Positions 21,225-32,639 of a stretch of 64,000 nucleotides of DNA are shown here, one piece after another. How positions within the stretch are numbered: the first letter of the stretch is position 1; every line of letters starts with the position of its first letter. The stretch covers positions 1,550,001 through 1,614,000 of the forward strand of contig JAGTXZ010000021.1 of the NCBI GenBank assembly GCA_018398575.1, given 5' to 3'. The translations under genes were made by a program, and so were the position numbers. This DNA comes from Ampelomyces quisqualis. Its lineage: Eukaryota > Ascomycota > Dothideomycetes > Pleosporales > Phaeosphaeriaceae. The notes under the pieces are model-generated. The model was not told where the DNA came from and did not search any database. It saw nothing but the letters and a program-made list of their open reading frames with translations.

Positions 21225-22500
21225 ATGCGGCTCGTCAAATCGAAGATCGAGGCCAAGACAGGCGAGGGCTTTGCAACGCTGCTGCCAGAAGAGCCCGAAG
21301 ACATGGTAGTTAAACGGAGCGTAATGTTTTGGGACATGAGGCTGACTCTCGCAGTGGCATGCATACAATCTCATACAAGAAAACGACCGCGTCACCGCGA
21401 AGGCCGTCCGGCGAGTGACCAAGACGTCTGATTCGGGGTCCACGTCGTCGCAGCGCATACAGCTCAGCTTGAGCATATCTGTGACGGCGACGGACTTCGA
21501 CGTGGGCTCGGGCCAACTGCACGTGTCGGGCAAGATCGCCTCGGAGAACGAGCACGTCAAGATGGGCCAGCACCACACCCTCGACCTCGAGCTCAACCGC
21601 GCCTTCACGCTGCACAAGGCGGACGGCTGGGACAGCGTGGCGCTGGAGCAGCTGAAGGAGGCCATCAGCACGGAGCGCCGGGCCGAGCTGTGGGCAGTGG
21701 TGCTGGGCGAGGGCATGGCCAACATCTGCATCATCACCGAGCACCAGACCATCCTGCGCCAGCGCGTCGAGGTGGCGGTCCCGCGGAAGCGCAGAGGCGG
21801 CGTCGACGGCCACAGCAAGGGCATGGACCGCTTCTTCGCCACGACGCTTGCCACGCTGCTGCGCCACGTCGACGTCGGGAACGCGGCCTCGGCGCACCGG
21901 AACCACGACAGCACACTGCCGCTCTTGCTGGCAAGCCCCGGCTTTGTCGCCCAGGCCTTCCTGCAGTACATCAAGGCCGAAGCCACGCGCACGGCCAGCA
22001 AGCCGCTGCACGCCCTGCTGCCCTCAGTCATCATCGCGCACGCCTCCTCGGCCCACGTCCACGCGCTCAGCGACATCCTCTCGTCGCCCGCCATCACCAC
22101 AAAACTCGCCGACACCAAATACGCGCGCGAAACGGCCCTCATGGACAGATTCACCACCCTCGTGCGCCTCGACGACGGACGCGCGTGGTACGGGCCGCGC
22201 GAGGTGGAGCGCGCCGTCGACAAGGGCGGCGTCGGTCGCGGCGGCGGCGTGTTGATGATCAACAACGCCCTCTTCCGCGCGCAGAACGTGCAGGAGCGGC
22301 GGCGGTGGGTCGCGCTCGTGGATCGCGTCCGGGACGTCGAGGGCGGTGAGGTCCGGGTCTTCAGCTCGCTGCACGAGAGCGGGAAGCGGCTCGAGGGCCT
22401 GGGCAACGTCGCTGCCATCCTCACGTACCCGATCGACGACTTGGACGAGGAAGAGGACGCGCCCGTGGAAGAGGGCCAAGAGGGCGAAATGGTGATTTGA
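21225..22500 (+). CDS. dom34: Pelota/Dom34 ribosome-rescue factor
   Basis: Two exons (21225-21305 and 21355-22500) flank a 49-bp intron with a GCTGAC branch site and give 408 aa. The N terminus MRLVKSKIEAKTGEGFATLLPEEPEDMWHAYNL begins the SM-like first domain of Pelota. It continues to RVTAKAVRRV, the loop that enters the ribosomal decoding centre, and the central domain is recognisable by ISTERRAELWAVVLGEG. A C-terminal eRF1-like domain contains GGVLMINNALFR and ends in an acidic tail. Pelota with Hbs1 splits stalled ribosomes in no-go and non-stop decay. The eRF1 GGQ motif is absent, as expected for Pelota. The exon is markedly GC-rich compared with its neighbours. Confidence 0.9.
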
Positions 22501-22602
22501 GCGAGCATGATACCCGGATTGCCAGCGAAAGTACATGCGCAATTACACGACCACGACGATGATGACCCACTACTGCACATGAAGACGCGCAGCCATTCCA
22601 TT

Positions 22603-24867
22603 CTACTTGGCATTCGCCCCGACCGTCATAGCCAACACCCCGCCAATCGCCGCCCCCATCCCAACCCGCTTATTACTCCTATCATGCATCACCCTCCCCC
22701 CATGCCTCGCATCCGGCGTGACAACCTTGTGCGGTTCCGCCAGCCCCATTTGCCCCGGCGGCGCGCCCACCAGCTGCCCATGCTGCACCCTCCTACCCCC
22801 CACGTCATTGAGCACCTCATCGAAGTCGCCATGATGGTTCTTGGTCTTGTCCGGCGCGATGATTGGGGCGTTGAAAGCGTGGCTGATTTCCAGCGGGCCC
22901 AGCGTCACTTTGCGCCCGAGTTGCCAGAAGCCCCAGTACACGGGGAGCACGAGGAGGACCGTGATGAGTGTTGCGGCGAGCGCGCCGCCGACGTACGCAA
23001 ACGACGTTTTGTATTGTTCCACGATGCCTGTCACCGCCGTGGTGATGACTTGGTACGACATGTTTTTCTTGATGCGGTCCTCGCGCTTCGTGCTGGGAGC
23101 GCCCGTGACGTACAGCGCTGCCACAAACGACAGTGTGTTGATTTTGCGGAGCAATTCGATGGCTGGGTCGTCGCGCCCAGATTTGTCAATGTCGTAGTAG
23201 CATTTGGAATGGTCGTCGCGGTCGTTGTCGGCGTAGAAGATTGTTTGCGCTTGAGAGCCGCGCGACGAAATGTCCCAGGCGTTCTCGTAGGTGAGGTTTG
23301 CCGAGGAGCTGTAGAGGTTGTTGAAGACGTAGCTTAGAGCGCCGACCGTGGAGACTTTGTTGAATTCCTCATAGAGGTCGGCGTATTCGACGACTTTGAG
23401 ATCGACGATTTGTTCGCCTTCGAGGGGCGCGGATAGTGGCCAGGTCTTGTTGTCGTTGTTGAACTTGACGTGAGTGACAATATTCTTACCCTTCAGTTCT
23501 TCTTCGCTGGGTCTCATGACGGTGACGGGGTATTCCACGATGGCTGGGCGGATCAAGCATGAGCGTCGAGTGAGTTTGCCGGGGCATGACCCTTCCGTGG
23601 TGCCGGCTTCACTGTCCACATAGAGCATGTCGAGCTTGACATTGGCGTAGGGCTTGGCTTCAGTGGCCCATTGAGTGTCGAACTTGATATCCCAGAGTGG
23701 GTACGACGTCGAGTTTCCGCCCAGCTGCGTAAGACGCTGCGCACCATAGTCCACACTTTCTGTTTCTGTGTTGCACTGGAAAGCGAAGCCGATGGCCTTG
23801 ATCTTGCCCGAGCATTCCTGACGGAAAGGACAATCGAAGAACGACGAGTTCTCCTCGAGCAGGTCATGCACCTTGCCGTTGGCGATCTTGCCATTATATG
23901 CGTCGATGACACCCGCCGATGCCGCATCGACGGTCTTAATGCTGCCCTCGTCACCAGGAATGCCACCACTATTTGCCATCCATTTATCTTCAATCCAAGC
24001 AGTGACGGTAGCGTTCATATAATCCTTCTCTTGCGTGATGACGGTCTTCGTTGCCTTTTGGAAGAGCGTACTGTCAATAACAGCAAACTTTGTCATGAGT
24101 GCCGCCAGAGCAATGAGGTTGAAATGTTTTCCGGACGTCATTATGGCGTAAAAGCTGTACGAGTAGGCGTGGTTTCGGTGAAGGGTTTTGAGCGAGCTTC
24201 CTCGAAGCGCCTTCCTCCACTACGCAATGGCGAGTCCTTGAGCAATGAGTGTAATCAACCCCAGGTTCTGAACCTGATTTGCGATATTGAGTAACACGTT
24301 AGGCTGGACGGTATATTTTTTGAACGGCCAGTCTGCAACACGTTTACCGTCGGAGAGCCCCAAGATAGCCACAGCCATAGCTGTAGCAACGATGATGGTA
24401 ACGAACCCGACGAATCCGATCCATGGGAATTGGTTCCGTTTTCCAGGCTTCCAGTCAATGCCATCGTTATAATCGATTTCCCTAGCTTCCACGTCGTACT
24501 CCCGCTTCTTGGGATTTGCCGAGTCGGTCCAGGTTCCTATATATCGAAAGTCGTTGGGCGCGTACAGCGGAGAGTAAGGGATTGAATTGATCTCGGGTAG
24601 TTGTTGGTATTGTATGGTGGAATGTCGTGGTGGTAACTGGGGCGCTTTGTCGCTCGATATGCTGGATTCGACGTCGACTTCCCTTGTAGTAAAGGTTGGC
24701 GCGGTGGATAAGTGTTTTTCGTCGTTCTTTTCGTCGGCCTTGAGCTCAACATTTGCCTGTCCTGTTTTTGGCGGTTCAGATGAGCTTCTCTGATTGTCTA
24801 CCTCCACTTGGCCAATTTCGGTGGCATCGCTCGAAGCCTGTGGTGCTTGTCTGATCTCGTCCACCAT
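22603..24867 (-). pseudogene. DUF3176-like multi-pass membrane protein with one in-frame TAG
   Basis: A single frame of 755 codons runs from the ATG at 24867 to the stop at 22603 with one interruption, TAG at 24220-24222 (codon 216). Sequence on both sides fits one protein: an acidic/Pro-rich cytosolic N terminus, TM1 at about 149-171 (WIGFVGFVTIIVATAMAVAI), a DGKRVADWPFKK segment, TM2 (LGLITLIAQGLAIA), then after the stop WRKALRGSSLKTLH, TM3, a large Asn-glycosylatable external domain and TM4 (GGALAATLITVLLVLPVYWG). In related proteins the stop position is Trp within a WW-x-KAL motif, so TGG-to-TAG explains it. A 54-bp in-frame intron (24220-24273) could remove the stop but would delete conserved membrane residues. 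Confidence 0.6.
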
Positions 24868-27800
24868 AACGAACAATGAGGTAGTAGACTCGTGTATCCT
24901 AGCGAGGCACGATGAGGTTTCAGAATGAGTTCTTTATTTTCCAAAGTAGAAAAGATGAGAACAATCTCAGTGAATTGAGGTTTGAATTAAGGCTTTGCAG
25001 ACAGGAGACCGTCGCGTGCTCCAGAGCAGAGCGTACACATATACCCAGCCCCATTGCGAGGTATCGGATACCATGCAGTTGCAGTTGCCAGCATGGCGTC
25101 CGTGTTCAAGCTGAATTGTCTAGGAGGGCTGAAGCGCAAGACGCTGTATGCAAGATCATCGTTAGCGCGGCTGGTCATTGGTGTTGCGTGTCTAGATGCG
25201 AACAAGATCGAGCGCCACATGAAGCAGTCTTTCCATTTAGGTGCTTAGACTCAGACCGGCCAGCAAGCCTTCCAATCCTACAAGCCACCTCAGCTGTAGA
25301 GCTGAAAGGAGCCCTGCATCGTCATAAAAATGCATCGAGCCTGAATCCAGCCCCTCGTGATGCTGTTTGAGGTCTAGGTTTACTGGTGCTGGCCTCCAAA
25401 AGGGACGGCCTCGTCTTCGCCGACGCTTCAACGTGGAAGTCAAGTAAATTACACTGTCGGTAGTTGCGAGCAGTCTGTTATTGCAAGCACGGTAGTCATT
25501 GCGATGGGTGCATGTTTTCACCATTCTCGCTGAAGGTCTCCCCAAGACTTGTCATCTGCAGTTACCTACCAACACAGAGGCCCCAATCAATATGGCACTG
25601 GAGTACGTAAGTAGCACTGCAAGGCTGACCAGAGCCTCTAGAACAGTCGATTTCACGTGCATACTGCAATGAACTTGCAAGTGCCGTCGCCCTCCAGGTG
25701 GACATGTGTACTTCGATCCATCAACGCACTGGGCTACTCATTCATCACGAGCTTGATCGCCGGTAGCGCTACAAGATCCACCAAGTTCTCTCATGTCGTC
25801 CTAACCCTGTAGCGAAATCGCCAACCAGAACGGTGCTTGATCCATGTTCATTGCAACTCCACAAGAGCTTGGACTGATGCCTTCACAGATCTAGCATCTC
25901 TTTTGTGAAAGGCTTTCATCATGCAGCATGGAATAACGGCGAACACGACCTATCTGGTCTTCGAGTAACGCACCGATGCCTGTCTTGACGCGGCTCCCTC
26001 ATGTTGCAATGGGGCAGTACGATCTTGCTCTTTGGAAGCTGACTAACAATCCCCGTAGCAAGAGTCAAATCCCAGAGCCATCGAGCGCAATGCCCCGTAA
26101 GTGTACTGGGAGGAACAATGGGGATTCTTACTGATATTCAAATCGGAAGCCAAAATTCTTGCTGAGCGAGTAACTACTCGGGCCCACCGGTTTCTTTGAA
26201 GTTATTGCAAGCAACAAGGGCCCGAGTACCTAGCTATGTTTAGTTAGGACTTCTACGTGTGCAGTGTGCATTGACCACCCACCATCACAGCCTCAGCAGC
26301 ACGGAAAGCACTGGTTCCTTATGGCGAAGTGGACTAACGCATCAATTTTGCTCATGAAGTTGCAAAGTTGGATACCTTACAATGGTTTCACCTTTACTTG
26401 ACAAATGCTGAAAAACCATCTCCATGCCTCTGCCCCTTCAGGCATGAGACTGAAGATAGGTGAGTAGTATCAACATGCTCTGCTACCACACTACGAGTAA
26501 AGTTCTGGGTCAATAGGAACGCAAAATGACACTGATTCTAGTCGAGCATTTGGGCGCATGCGCAGAAACAGCAGTATCCGCATCACACGAGCAATTTCGT
26601 CGCGTTGCCGAAGATTACACCTGCTGGAGTTTGCGATGACAGAGCAGCACCACAAGAACAGCTCACGGAATGAAGCAGTGTGTTCAGAGGCACAAGTTTC
26701 ATTTCAGACTCAACAAGTCAACAATAGTGGCGCCTTAAGCTGACAAGAGCACACGCGCTGAAAAGCTAGGCAAGGTGAGTATGTCTGATTCGTGCGCTGA
26801 TGTCTCCTCTAGTGACAGAGATTGATATCTGAGAGCTGTCATGCTAGTAGCACATTTGTGGGAGGTTGAGCGCTTTCGCTTCAAAGGATATACGCTGGTT
26901 GTTCGCAAACAAGCAGATAATTGTTACAACAGAGCTAGAATGTCCTACTTACACGTACCATCTACAGATTACCGCAATTCAGCTGGAGCCCAGGACATCA
27001 GGAGTCAGGATATCCCCGAATTTGACAACATGAACTAACTCCGCCGACCTAATCGAAACAGTTTGCGCTTGCATTCTCAGTAGTGCGGGAGCTCCATGAC
27101 AGGAGACGTAGTTGCGCAAGGGTGGATCCGACAGCGGCGTCTAAACGATGGTCAATCTCGTCACCGTCTCCGTCGCGTCCATCGTGCCACCCGGACACCC
27201 GTCGTGGTCATGCAAATATTGATTACGGATTCATCATGCAAGCCACAGAACTTCTTTCATTGTCGCATGCGATTGGCGGAGAAATGGCCGTTTCACGGGT
27301 GAAACACGGTTGCGCCTTGATCGAGTCAAGCGCAACTTCGTTAATCACCGGAGCGCTCGACTTGCAATTGTGCATAAGTCGTCTAGAAACACGGAAGGAA
27401 GAAAGAAATGAACGGGATTTCGGCAGTGCTTGTATGCAATGTTGTGGCAATATCTGAGAAAGCGTGCAGCGTTTGTGAACCATATTTGGGGCTGTACAAT
27501 GGGTCAATCGTTCAGTCGCCTCATCACTCCACAGCAGCGAGACCCTACTCAATGATAGGTGCTAGTTGCCATGCGGCGCTACGGATTTCTGTTTAGAGGA
27601 AACTGCCAAAATCTTGGCGGCGTCAATGCCGCATTGGAAAACGTCCAAGTCATCGGGAAGCATGTTTCATCCGCCGCCCTTGGACCCGTTTCTTGATTCA
27701 GATACCAAATCATCGCTAAACAACTGCGATTCATTCGTGGAAGACCAGCATACAACATGAATCACCCTGAGGAGTTGCTGCCATGTGGCGGAGACTTGTT

Positions 27801-28195
27801 CCAAAACATCACGCGCAGCATATTCCTGGCACCCTGACATATCGCTTGCTTTTCCTGAACAGGTAACACGCGATGGAGTCTCTGGCTGCGAAGGATTTTG
27901 TGCTTCGTTTTGCGCGCGCTATCATCCAGTCTTCAGGGCTTTCATTTTGTGGCAGGGTTGGTACGGGGCAGGGGGAGAGAGCTCTAGAGATAAATACTCT
28001 GAGGCGTACCTCCTTCAATTGGCATCGCTACACTTTGGTCTTCTACACCAGTCCATTCATTCCGACCTTACCTTCGTTTTCTTACAAGTCCTTCACTGTG
28101 TGAAGCCGGCAGACACTCATTTCCAACAACCATCACTTTCGATTCAACTGAATAACTCTCATTTCGAGCCAAACAAACAGCACTCGTTTCTCAAA
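24868..28195. other. 3.3-kb gene-poor region
   Basis: I found no supportable gene. Many short frames (up to about 150 codons) overlap on both strands without family signatures. No tRNA-like box pairs or tandem repeats were seen. The last few hundred bases serve as the AA9 gene upstream region. Confidence 0.5.
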
Positions 28196-29290
28196 ATGTA
28201 CAAGACAATCTCCTCCCTTGGTGCTCTCGCCGCTCTCGCGGCTACTGCTACCGCTCACGGCACCACCACTGGTGTCACCATTGATGGCATCTTCACTGGC
28301 GGATTCAAACTCGACTATTACTACGCAAAGCAAAACAATGGTCCCATCCCTGATCACATTGGCTGGTACGCTGAGAACCTCGACAATGGTTTCGTCGAGC
28401 CCAACAGCTTCAACACTGCCGACGTCATCTGCCACAAGGCTGCCAGCCCCGAGGGTTCTTCCGACACTCTCGCTAAGGTCGCTGCTGGTGGCACCGTCGA
28501 ATTTCACTGGACTGTATGGCCTGAATCTCATGTGGGGCCCGTCATCACCTACGTTGCACCCTACTCTGGCGACGTCGCGTCCGTCAAGAAGGAGGACTTG
28601 AAGTGGACTAAGATCCAAGCCGACGGCTACGCTGACGGTGAGTGGGCTGCTATTAAGCTCATCAAGAACAACAACACGGCAGTGGTCACTGTCCCTGAGA
28701 GCCTCGCCGCCGGAAAGTACATCTTCCGTCACGAGATCATTGCTCTGCACGGCGCCGGTGAACTCAACGGTGCTCAATCCTACCCCCAGTGCTTGAACAT
28801 CGAGGTCACTGGATCTGGTACCACTGTTCCCGAAGGTGTTGCCGGTACTTCCATCTACACCGCTGACGAGGAGGGTATCATCTTCAACCCCTACGCCGCA
28901 ACCATTGACTACAAGATCCCTGGTCCTCCTTTGTTCGGCGCTGGTGGCTCGGCTCCCGCACCCGGTGCTGGCTCTGGATCAGGCTCTGGCAACGGAACTG
29001 CCCCTGCTACCCCCACTAAGCCAGCTACTCCCTCCTCCACCGCCTCTGCAATGGCTTCTTCCGCACCCGAGGTCTCTGAGGCATCTGAGATACCTTCCAC
29101 GCCCGAGGCATCTGAGGCTCCTTCTGCACCTTCCGCATCTGCTGCTGCCTCTCCTGCGCCTTCCGCTGGTGGCAGCGACTCTGGTGCTCTCCCTGAGGAG
29201 TTCACCATTGCGACCTTCATTGAGTGGCTTGAAGGCAAGGCTGCCAGCAACAGCAAGGCTCGCCGTCATGCTCGCTTCTTCTTTGGTTAA
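28196..29290 (+). CDS. AA9 lytic polysaccharide monooxygenase
   Basis: This intronless frame encodes 364 aa. The ATG at 28196 follows a typical CTCAAAATG context; the open frame extends upstream but only through untranslated sequence. The signal peptide (residues 1-20, ending ATA) leaves His21 as the mature N terminus, the first ligand of the copper histidine brace. H112 in ESHVGPVITY is the second brace His. Y196 in QSYPQCLNI is the axial Tyr, and Q198 is the conserved Gln. C79 and C199 fit the usual disulfide. It cleaves cellulose or hemicellulose oxidatively outside the cell. There is no CBM1; instead a Ser/Pro/Ala linker leads to a conserved-looking C-terminal helix (FTIATFIEWLEG) and a basic end. 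Catalytic residues are intact. Confidence 0.93.
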   Translation: MYKTISSLGALAALAATATAHGTTTGVTIDGIFTGGFKLDYYYAKQNNGPIPDHIGWYAENLDNGFVEPNSFNTADVICHKAASPEGSSDTLAKVAAGGTVEFHWTVWPESHVGPVITYVAPYSGDVASVKKEDLKWTKIQADGYADGEWAAIKLIKNNNTAVVTVPESLAAGKYIFRHEIIALHGAGELNGAQSYPQCLNIEVTGSGTTVPEGVAGTSIYTADEEGIIFNPYAATIDYKIPGPPLFGAGGSAPAPGAGSGSGSGNGTAPATPTKPATPSSTASAMASSAPEVSEASEIPSTPEASEAPSAPSASAAASPAPSAGGSDSGALPEEFTIATFIEWLEGKAASNSKARRHARFFFG

Positions 29291-29748
29291 GTGTTTTCGC
29301 TTGATGCCTAGTTGTTGTCGAAAGGCACGTCCTTGTACATGTACTTGTTCGTTGGATACGAAGACATGGTTCCATTCTTAGTGTAGATATTACACGCCTT
29401 TTTAGCATACAAATGTTGGACTAAGACCGTTTCTGCGATACCGATCGAGTATCGACCTCGTTACCCACCTGCTCATCGATGATATTTAACTGCCGTGCAT
29501 CGTGACTTAAATCCAAATTCAACGCATCTGTACGATCGCATTTTCTCGCCATACAGTCGAGCATCTCACTCACGATCAGATTAGGTATTTCAATTTCCTG
29601 GCTCCGGTCTTTGGCAGAAAAACCTGTTGCAAACGTGAAGATAGTTAGTCACATCTGTACAAATTGGGGTGTTCTAACATTACTTCATTGCATCGCTTTG
29701 AGATTTTATGCACATGATCGTCGCAAACCTAGAATACTTATATAATCA
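29291..29748. other. Convergent intergenic region
   Basis: This lies between the 3' ends of the AA9 and GH93-like genes. No gene or repeat is seen. Confidence 0.6.
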
Positions 29749-30879
29749 CTACAACTTGCTAATATCCATAACTGTCAACTGCACCTTATTAGTCGTGCTC
29801 GGCGGCAACCGTCCACCACCCATGATCAACAACTTGGTCGGGTCATTCAGCACCCTCAAATGCCTCGTGTAATGGCTCTTCTCAGGCGTCGCAACCTTCG
29901 TCCACGGCCCCTCACCATTCGCCTTGTTAATAAAAATGTCTCCACCGCTGTGCGCCGAAACGATTACAGTGCCATTTTTGCCGCCAACGGGACTCCAAAC
30001 AACGTAAGGCGAGCCAGAGGGGATTGTTCCATCAGTGGCTTTGAGAGAAATTCCTGTCGCAGGGCCGAACTTCTCGGGATCGGATACGATCTTGTAGTAA
30101 ACGGGGAATTGGTAGCTTGTGGTGATCGCTGGGCCGCCACCATATTCGTAAGCCATGATGTACTTGCCGTTGGGCAGAAGAGCAACGGTAGGCATGCCTG
30201 GGCGATCGGTGTACTTGGGGTATGCGACGTCGTCGATGACAGGGCCCCAGGTCTTCAAGTCCTTGGTAGTTTGGTGCACCATCTTTTGACCATGTGTGGC
30301 ATTGTCGCGCTGGTCAGAGTAGTAGTGGATCAACGTGTTCTTGTACTCCATCAGGAAAGGCTCCCAAACAGGTGTGAGGCCGTTGTTTGGGCGGGCTTCA
30401 CCGCCAGCGGCAAGATGGGAGACGAATTTCCATGTCTTTCCCGAGTTGGATGACGCATAGAGATCGATCTGAGTCTTGGACAGATCAGTAGGAATTGAGG
30501 ATCCGGCGAGTAGTACGGTGCCTTTCTTGAAGCCGAGAAAGTCATTTTGCAGAACATATAGGAAGGGTTGGTAACGAAGACCCCAATTTTGTTGTGTGTC
30601 TTGGACCCGCGAGAGCTCGCTCCATGTGTAGCCGCCATCCTTGGATTGGTAGATGGGGAAGTAAACCTTGGGTGGTTCAGGGCTATAGTTTTCCCATGTT
30701 GCAAGCAGGGTGCCGTCCGCAAGCTGGGCGGAACGAGCGTAAAGAACACGCGGGTCGGTGTAGTTCGAAGGGGGAGTATAGATGACCCGCTGCGCAAAAG
30801 TAGATGGCACACTTTGCTGTGGCAGGGCAGATACAATTGCAACGGACACCAGAGAGGGGACGAGGATCGAGAGACGCAT
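29749..30879 (-). CDS. Secreted GH93-like exo-arabinanase (BNR/sialidase fold)
   Basis: This intronless frame encodes 376 aa from the ATG at 30879, which begins a signal peptide (MRLSILVPSLVSVAIVSA). Asp-box motifs mark a six-bladed beta-propeller: SKDGGYTW at 79-86 and SNSGKTWKF. The NWGLRYQPFLY stretch and the following blades agree with GH93 exo-1,5-alpha-arabinanases, which are about 370 residues long. It would act on arabinan side chains of pectin in the plant cell wall. It faces the AA9 gene and lies near a GH62 relic, giving a wall-degradation context. A sialidase of similar fold is the main alternative. No defect is seen. Confidence 0.75.
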   Translation of the reverse strand: MRLSILVPSLVSVAIVSALPQQSVPSTFAQRVIYTPPSNYTDPRVLYARSAQLADGTLLATWENYSPEPPKVYFPIYQSKDGGYTWSELSRVQDTQQNWGLRYQPFLYVLQNDFLGFKKGTVLLAGSSIPTDLSKTQIDLYASSNSGKTWKFVSHLAAGGEARPNNGLTPVWEPFLMEYKNTLIHYYSDQRDNATHGQKMVHQTTKDLKTWGPVIDDVAYPKYTDRPGMPTVALLPNGKYIMAYEYGGGPAITTSYQFPVYYKIVSDPEKFGPATGISLKATDGTIPSGSPYVVWSPVGGKNGTVIVSAHSGGDIFINKANGEGPWTKVATPEKSHYTRHLRVLNDPTKLLIMGGGRLPPSTTNKVQLTVMDISKL

Positions 30880-31540
30880 TTTGATTGTCGTCCCAGGGAG
30901 TTCGCAGGGTGATGACACGAAATCCCTTGCCGGCGCTCTCGATATATAAATAGAAATCGTCCATTCACACTATCCGAATGCAACATGATGTTCCGTCCCA
31001 GAACTGCCTTGATCATCCTCGTTCATCGTGTCAACCAGATTTAGTGACCGGTCGCTCTTCACTGACATGGCCGAAGTCCGCCCACAAAGAGCTTTCGCCG
31101 CGAATCTTATGCGGGGAAGCAGAAGTGCCGGAAGAATTTTGGAGCGCAGATGATTCCCAGCATAATGTGCGGGGGAACCAGTAGTGAGCGAGTGCTGCTT
31201 CTGGGGCAATAATACTCCGAACACTGATGCTATGGCTCTAACTGGCTTTTTACCGGTGGAAGAGCGTCATCACTTGACCGAGGCACGGAAGTCAAACGCT
31301 GAACAGGTAGGTGAAAGGTAGAAATGACTGCGTGACAGACCGGGTGCTCTTTCGCGGCCAGGAAATTAAGAACCATATGCAAACCCAAGAAGTTGAAAAA
31401 GGTTGGAGGGCAATGATTCAGGGAAGCGACTATGATTGCTGCGCAGCAGCATTCTATAGTCGGGCTTGGTGAGAAAAAGCTGCAACGCTGATTGGCTACG
31501 AAAACGCACGCTAATTGGCTGCAGGAATTGTAGACATTAG
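30880..31540. other. Intergenic upstream of the GH93-like gene
   Basis: Upstream region of the arabinanase gene. No further gene is recognised. Confidence 0.5.
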
Positions 31541-31915
31541 GTAATGTTAGGAACATTAAAACTTTTGTAAACTACTAAAACATGTTAGATAAAGACTAAT
31601 ATTTTTGCTAACTATAAGTATTATTATTGTTAATAGCAATAAATTGCAATTACTGTTAGAGTAATTTAATATATAGACAGAGGTAGACAGTTCCTAATTT
31701 ACTATACGCGAAAAAGACTAGCTGCAGGCGCTAGGGGGGTTTTAGGAGGTCTCTCCCTAGAATATAACTCTAAGAAATCCTAAAGATTACCTTTGCTTGC
31801 TATAACAATAACGTCGCTATTAGGCCTAAGTTCTACTAGGCAAATTTAAGATAGTAATAAAGATAGAGCATATAAATAAATAATTAAGACTATAGAATAG
31901 CTGTTGCACAGCCCT
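31541..31915. repeat. AT-rich island, probably RIP-mutated repeat remnant
   Basis: About 375 bp is conspicuously AT-rich and full of TA dinucleotides (runs such as TTATTATTGTTAATAG and TAAATAAATAATTAAG), while the flanks have ordinary composition. There is no open frame. TA excess with CA depletion is the product expected from repeat-induced point mutation. The original element cannot be identified from sequence alone. Confidence 0.5.
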
Positions 31916-32639
31916 ACTTTAGTGACCGTGTACGAACTAACAGACTTTTATATGACGCCACCAGCAGCCGCGGGTGCAGCCCAATCACTACCCGAGTGCA
32001 ACATCAAATCCTTTGCGATATCATCGCACTGAAATGATCGAGCGTAGCGAAATACGCCTTCGACCTTCCGTGGTTGAATGCTAGACGAATGGTATCACAT
32101 ACTTTGCGCGACAGGGCTGATGCGTTTGACTCTGGCTAAACAACACGCACGTACTACTCCACCCTCCGTTACACCAAGATCGCCATACTTGGCATATTTC
32201 AATTTTAGCCCCTTTTCTTCGTCTTATAGCTTGCTTGACTCTTCTCGTTTGGATGCTGTCTCGGGACGTGGAGTATCAGTGGCAGTCGGGTAGAAATCTG
32301 GAGACGTTGATCTGATGTCAGATGCGTGACTCAAAGCTAAATCCCCACTTTATAGACTCATAGCAGGCTTCGCTATGCTCCCTCAAGTTCGCAATGGCAT
32401 GAAACACGAGCAATTTTGAACTAGCAACGATGTAGCAATGCTAGAGGGACAGAAAGACAAAGCAAGCGTATGGGACTTGTTCAGGGTGATAAAGTATCTA
32501 TCGGCCCTCTTGACAACGTGCAAAGGTGCTCAAGGTAAGAAATACCTACAAAACAGATCGGAAGGAGCGACAACACCACTTCTTCACAGCAAGAGAAAGG
32601 GATCTTGCCCTGTGACCAAGTTTCGGCTTCGGCCCAATA
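31916..32639. other. Intergenic, nothing recognised
   Basis: Normal composition resumes after the AT-rich island. No coherent gene was found before the GH62 relic. Confidence 0.5.

Noticed and set aside
21006..22613. 535-codon minus-strand frame over Pelota, with two shorter antisense frames
   Set aside because: Shadow frames of the GC-rich Pelota exon; composition is Ser/Arg/Ala-rich and no family is recognisable.
22507..23337. Plus-strand 276-codon frame over the DUF3176-like gene
   Set aside because: Antisense shadow of a real coding frame, with no independent motif.
24220..24273. A 54-bp intron that would remove the TAG in the DUF3176-like gene
   Set aside because: The donor (GTTCAG) is weak and the removed residues are a conserved membrane segment, so a nonsense change explains the data better; kept open in the findings.
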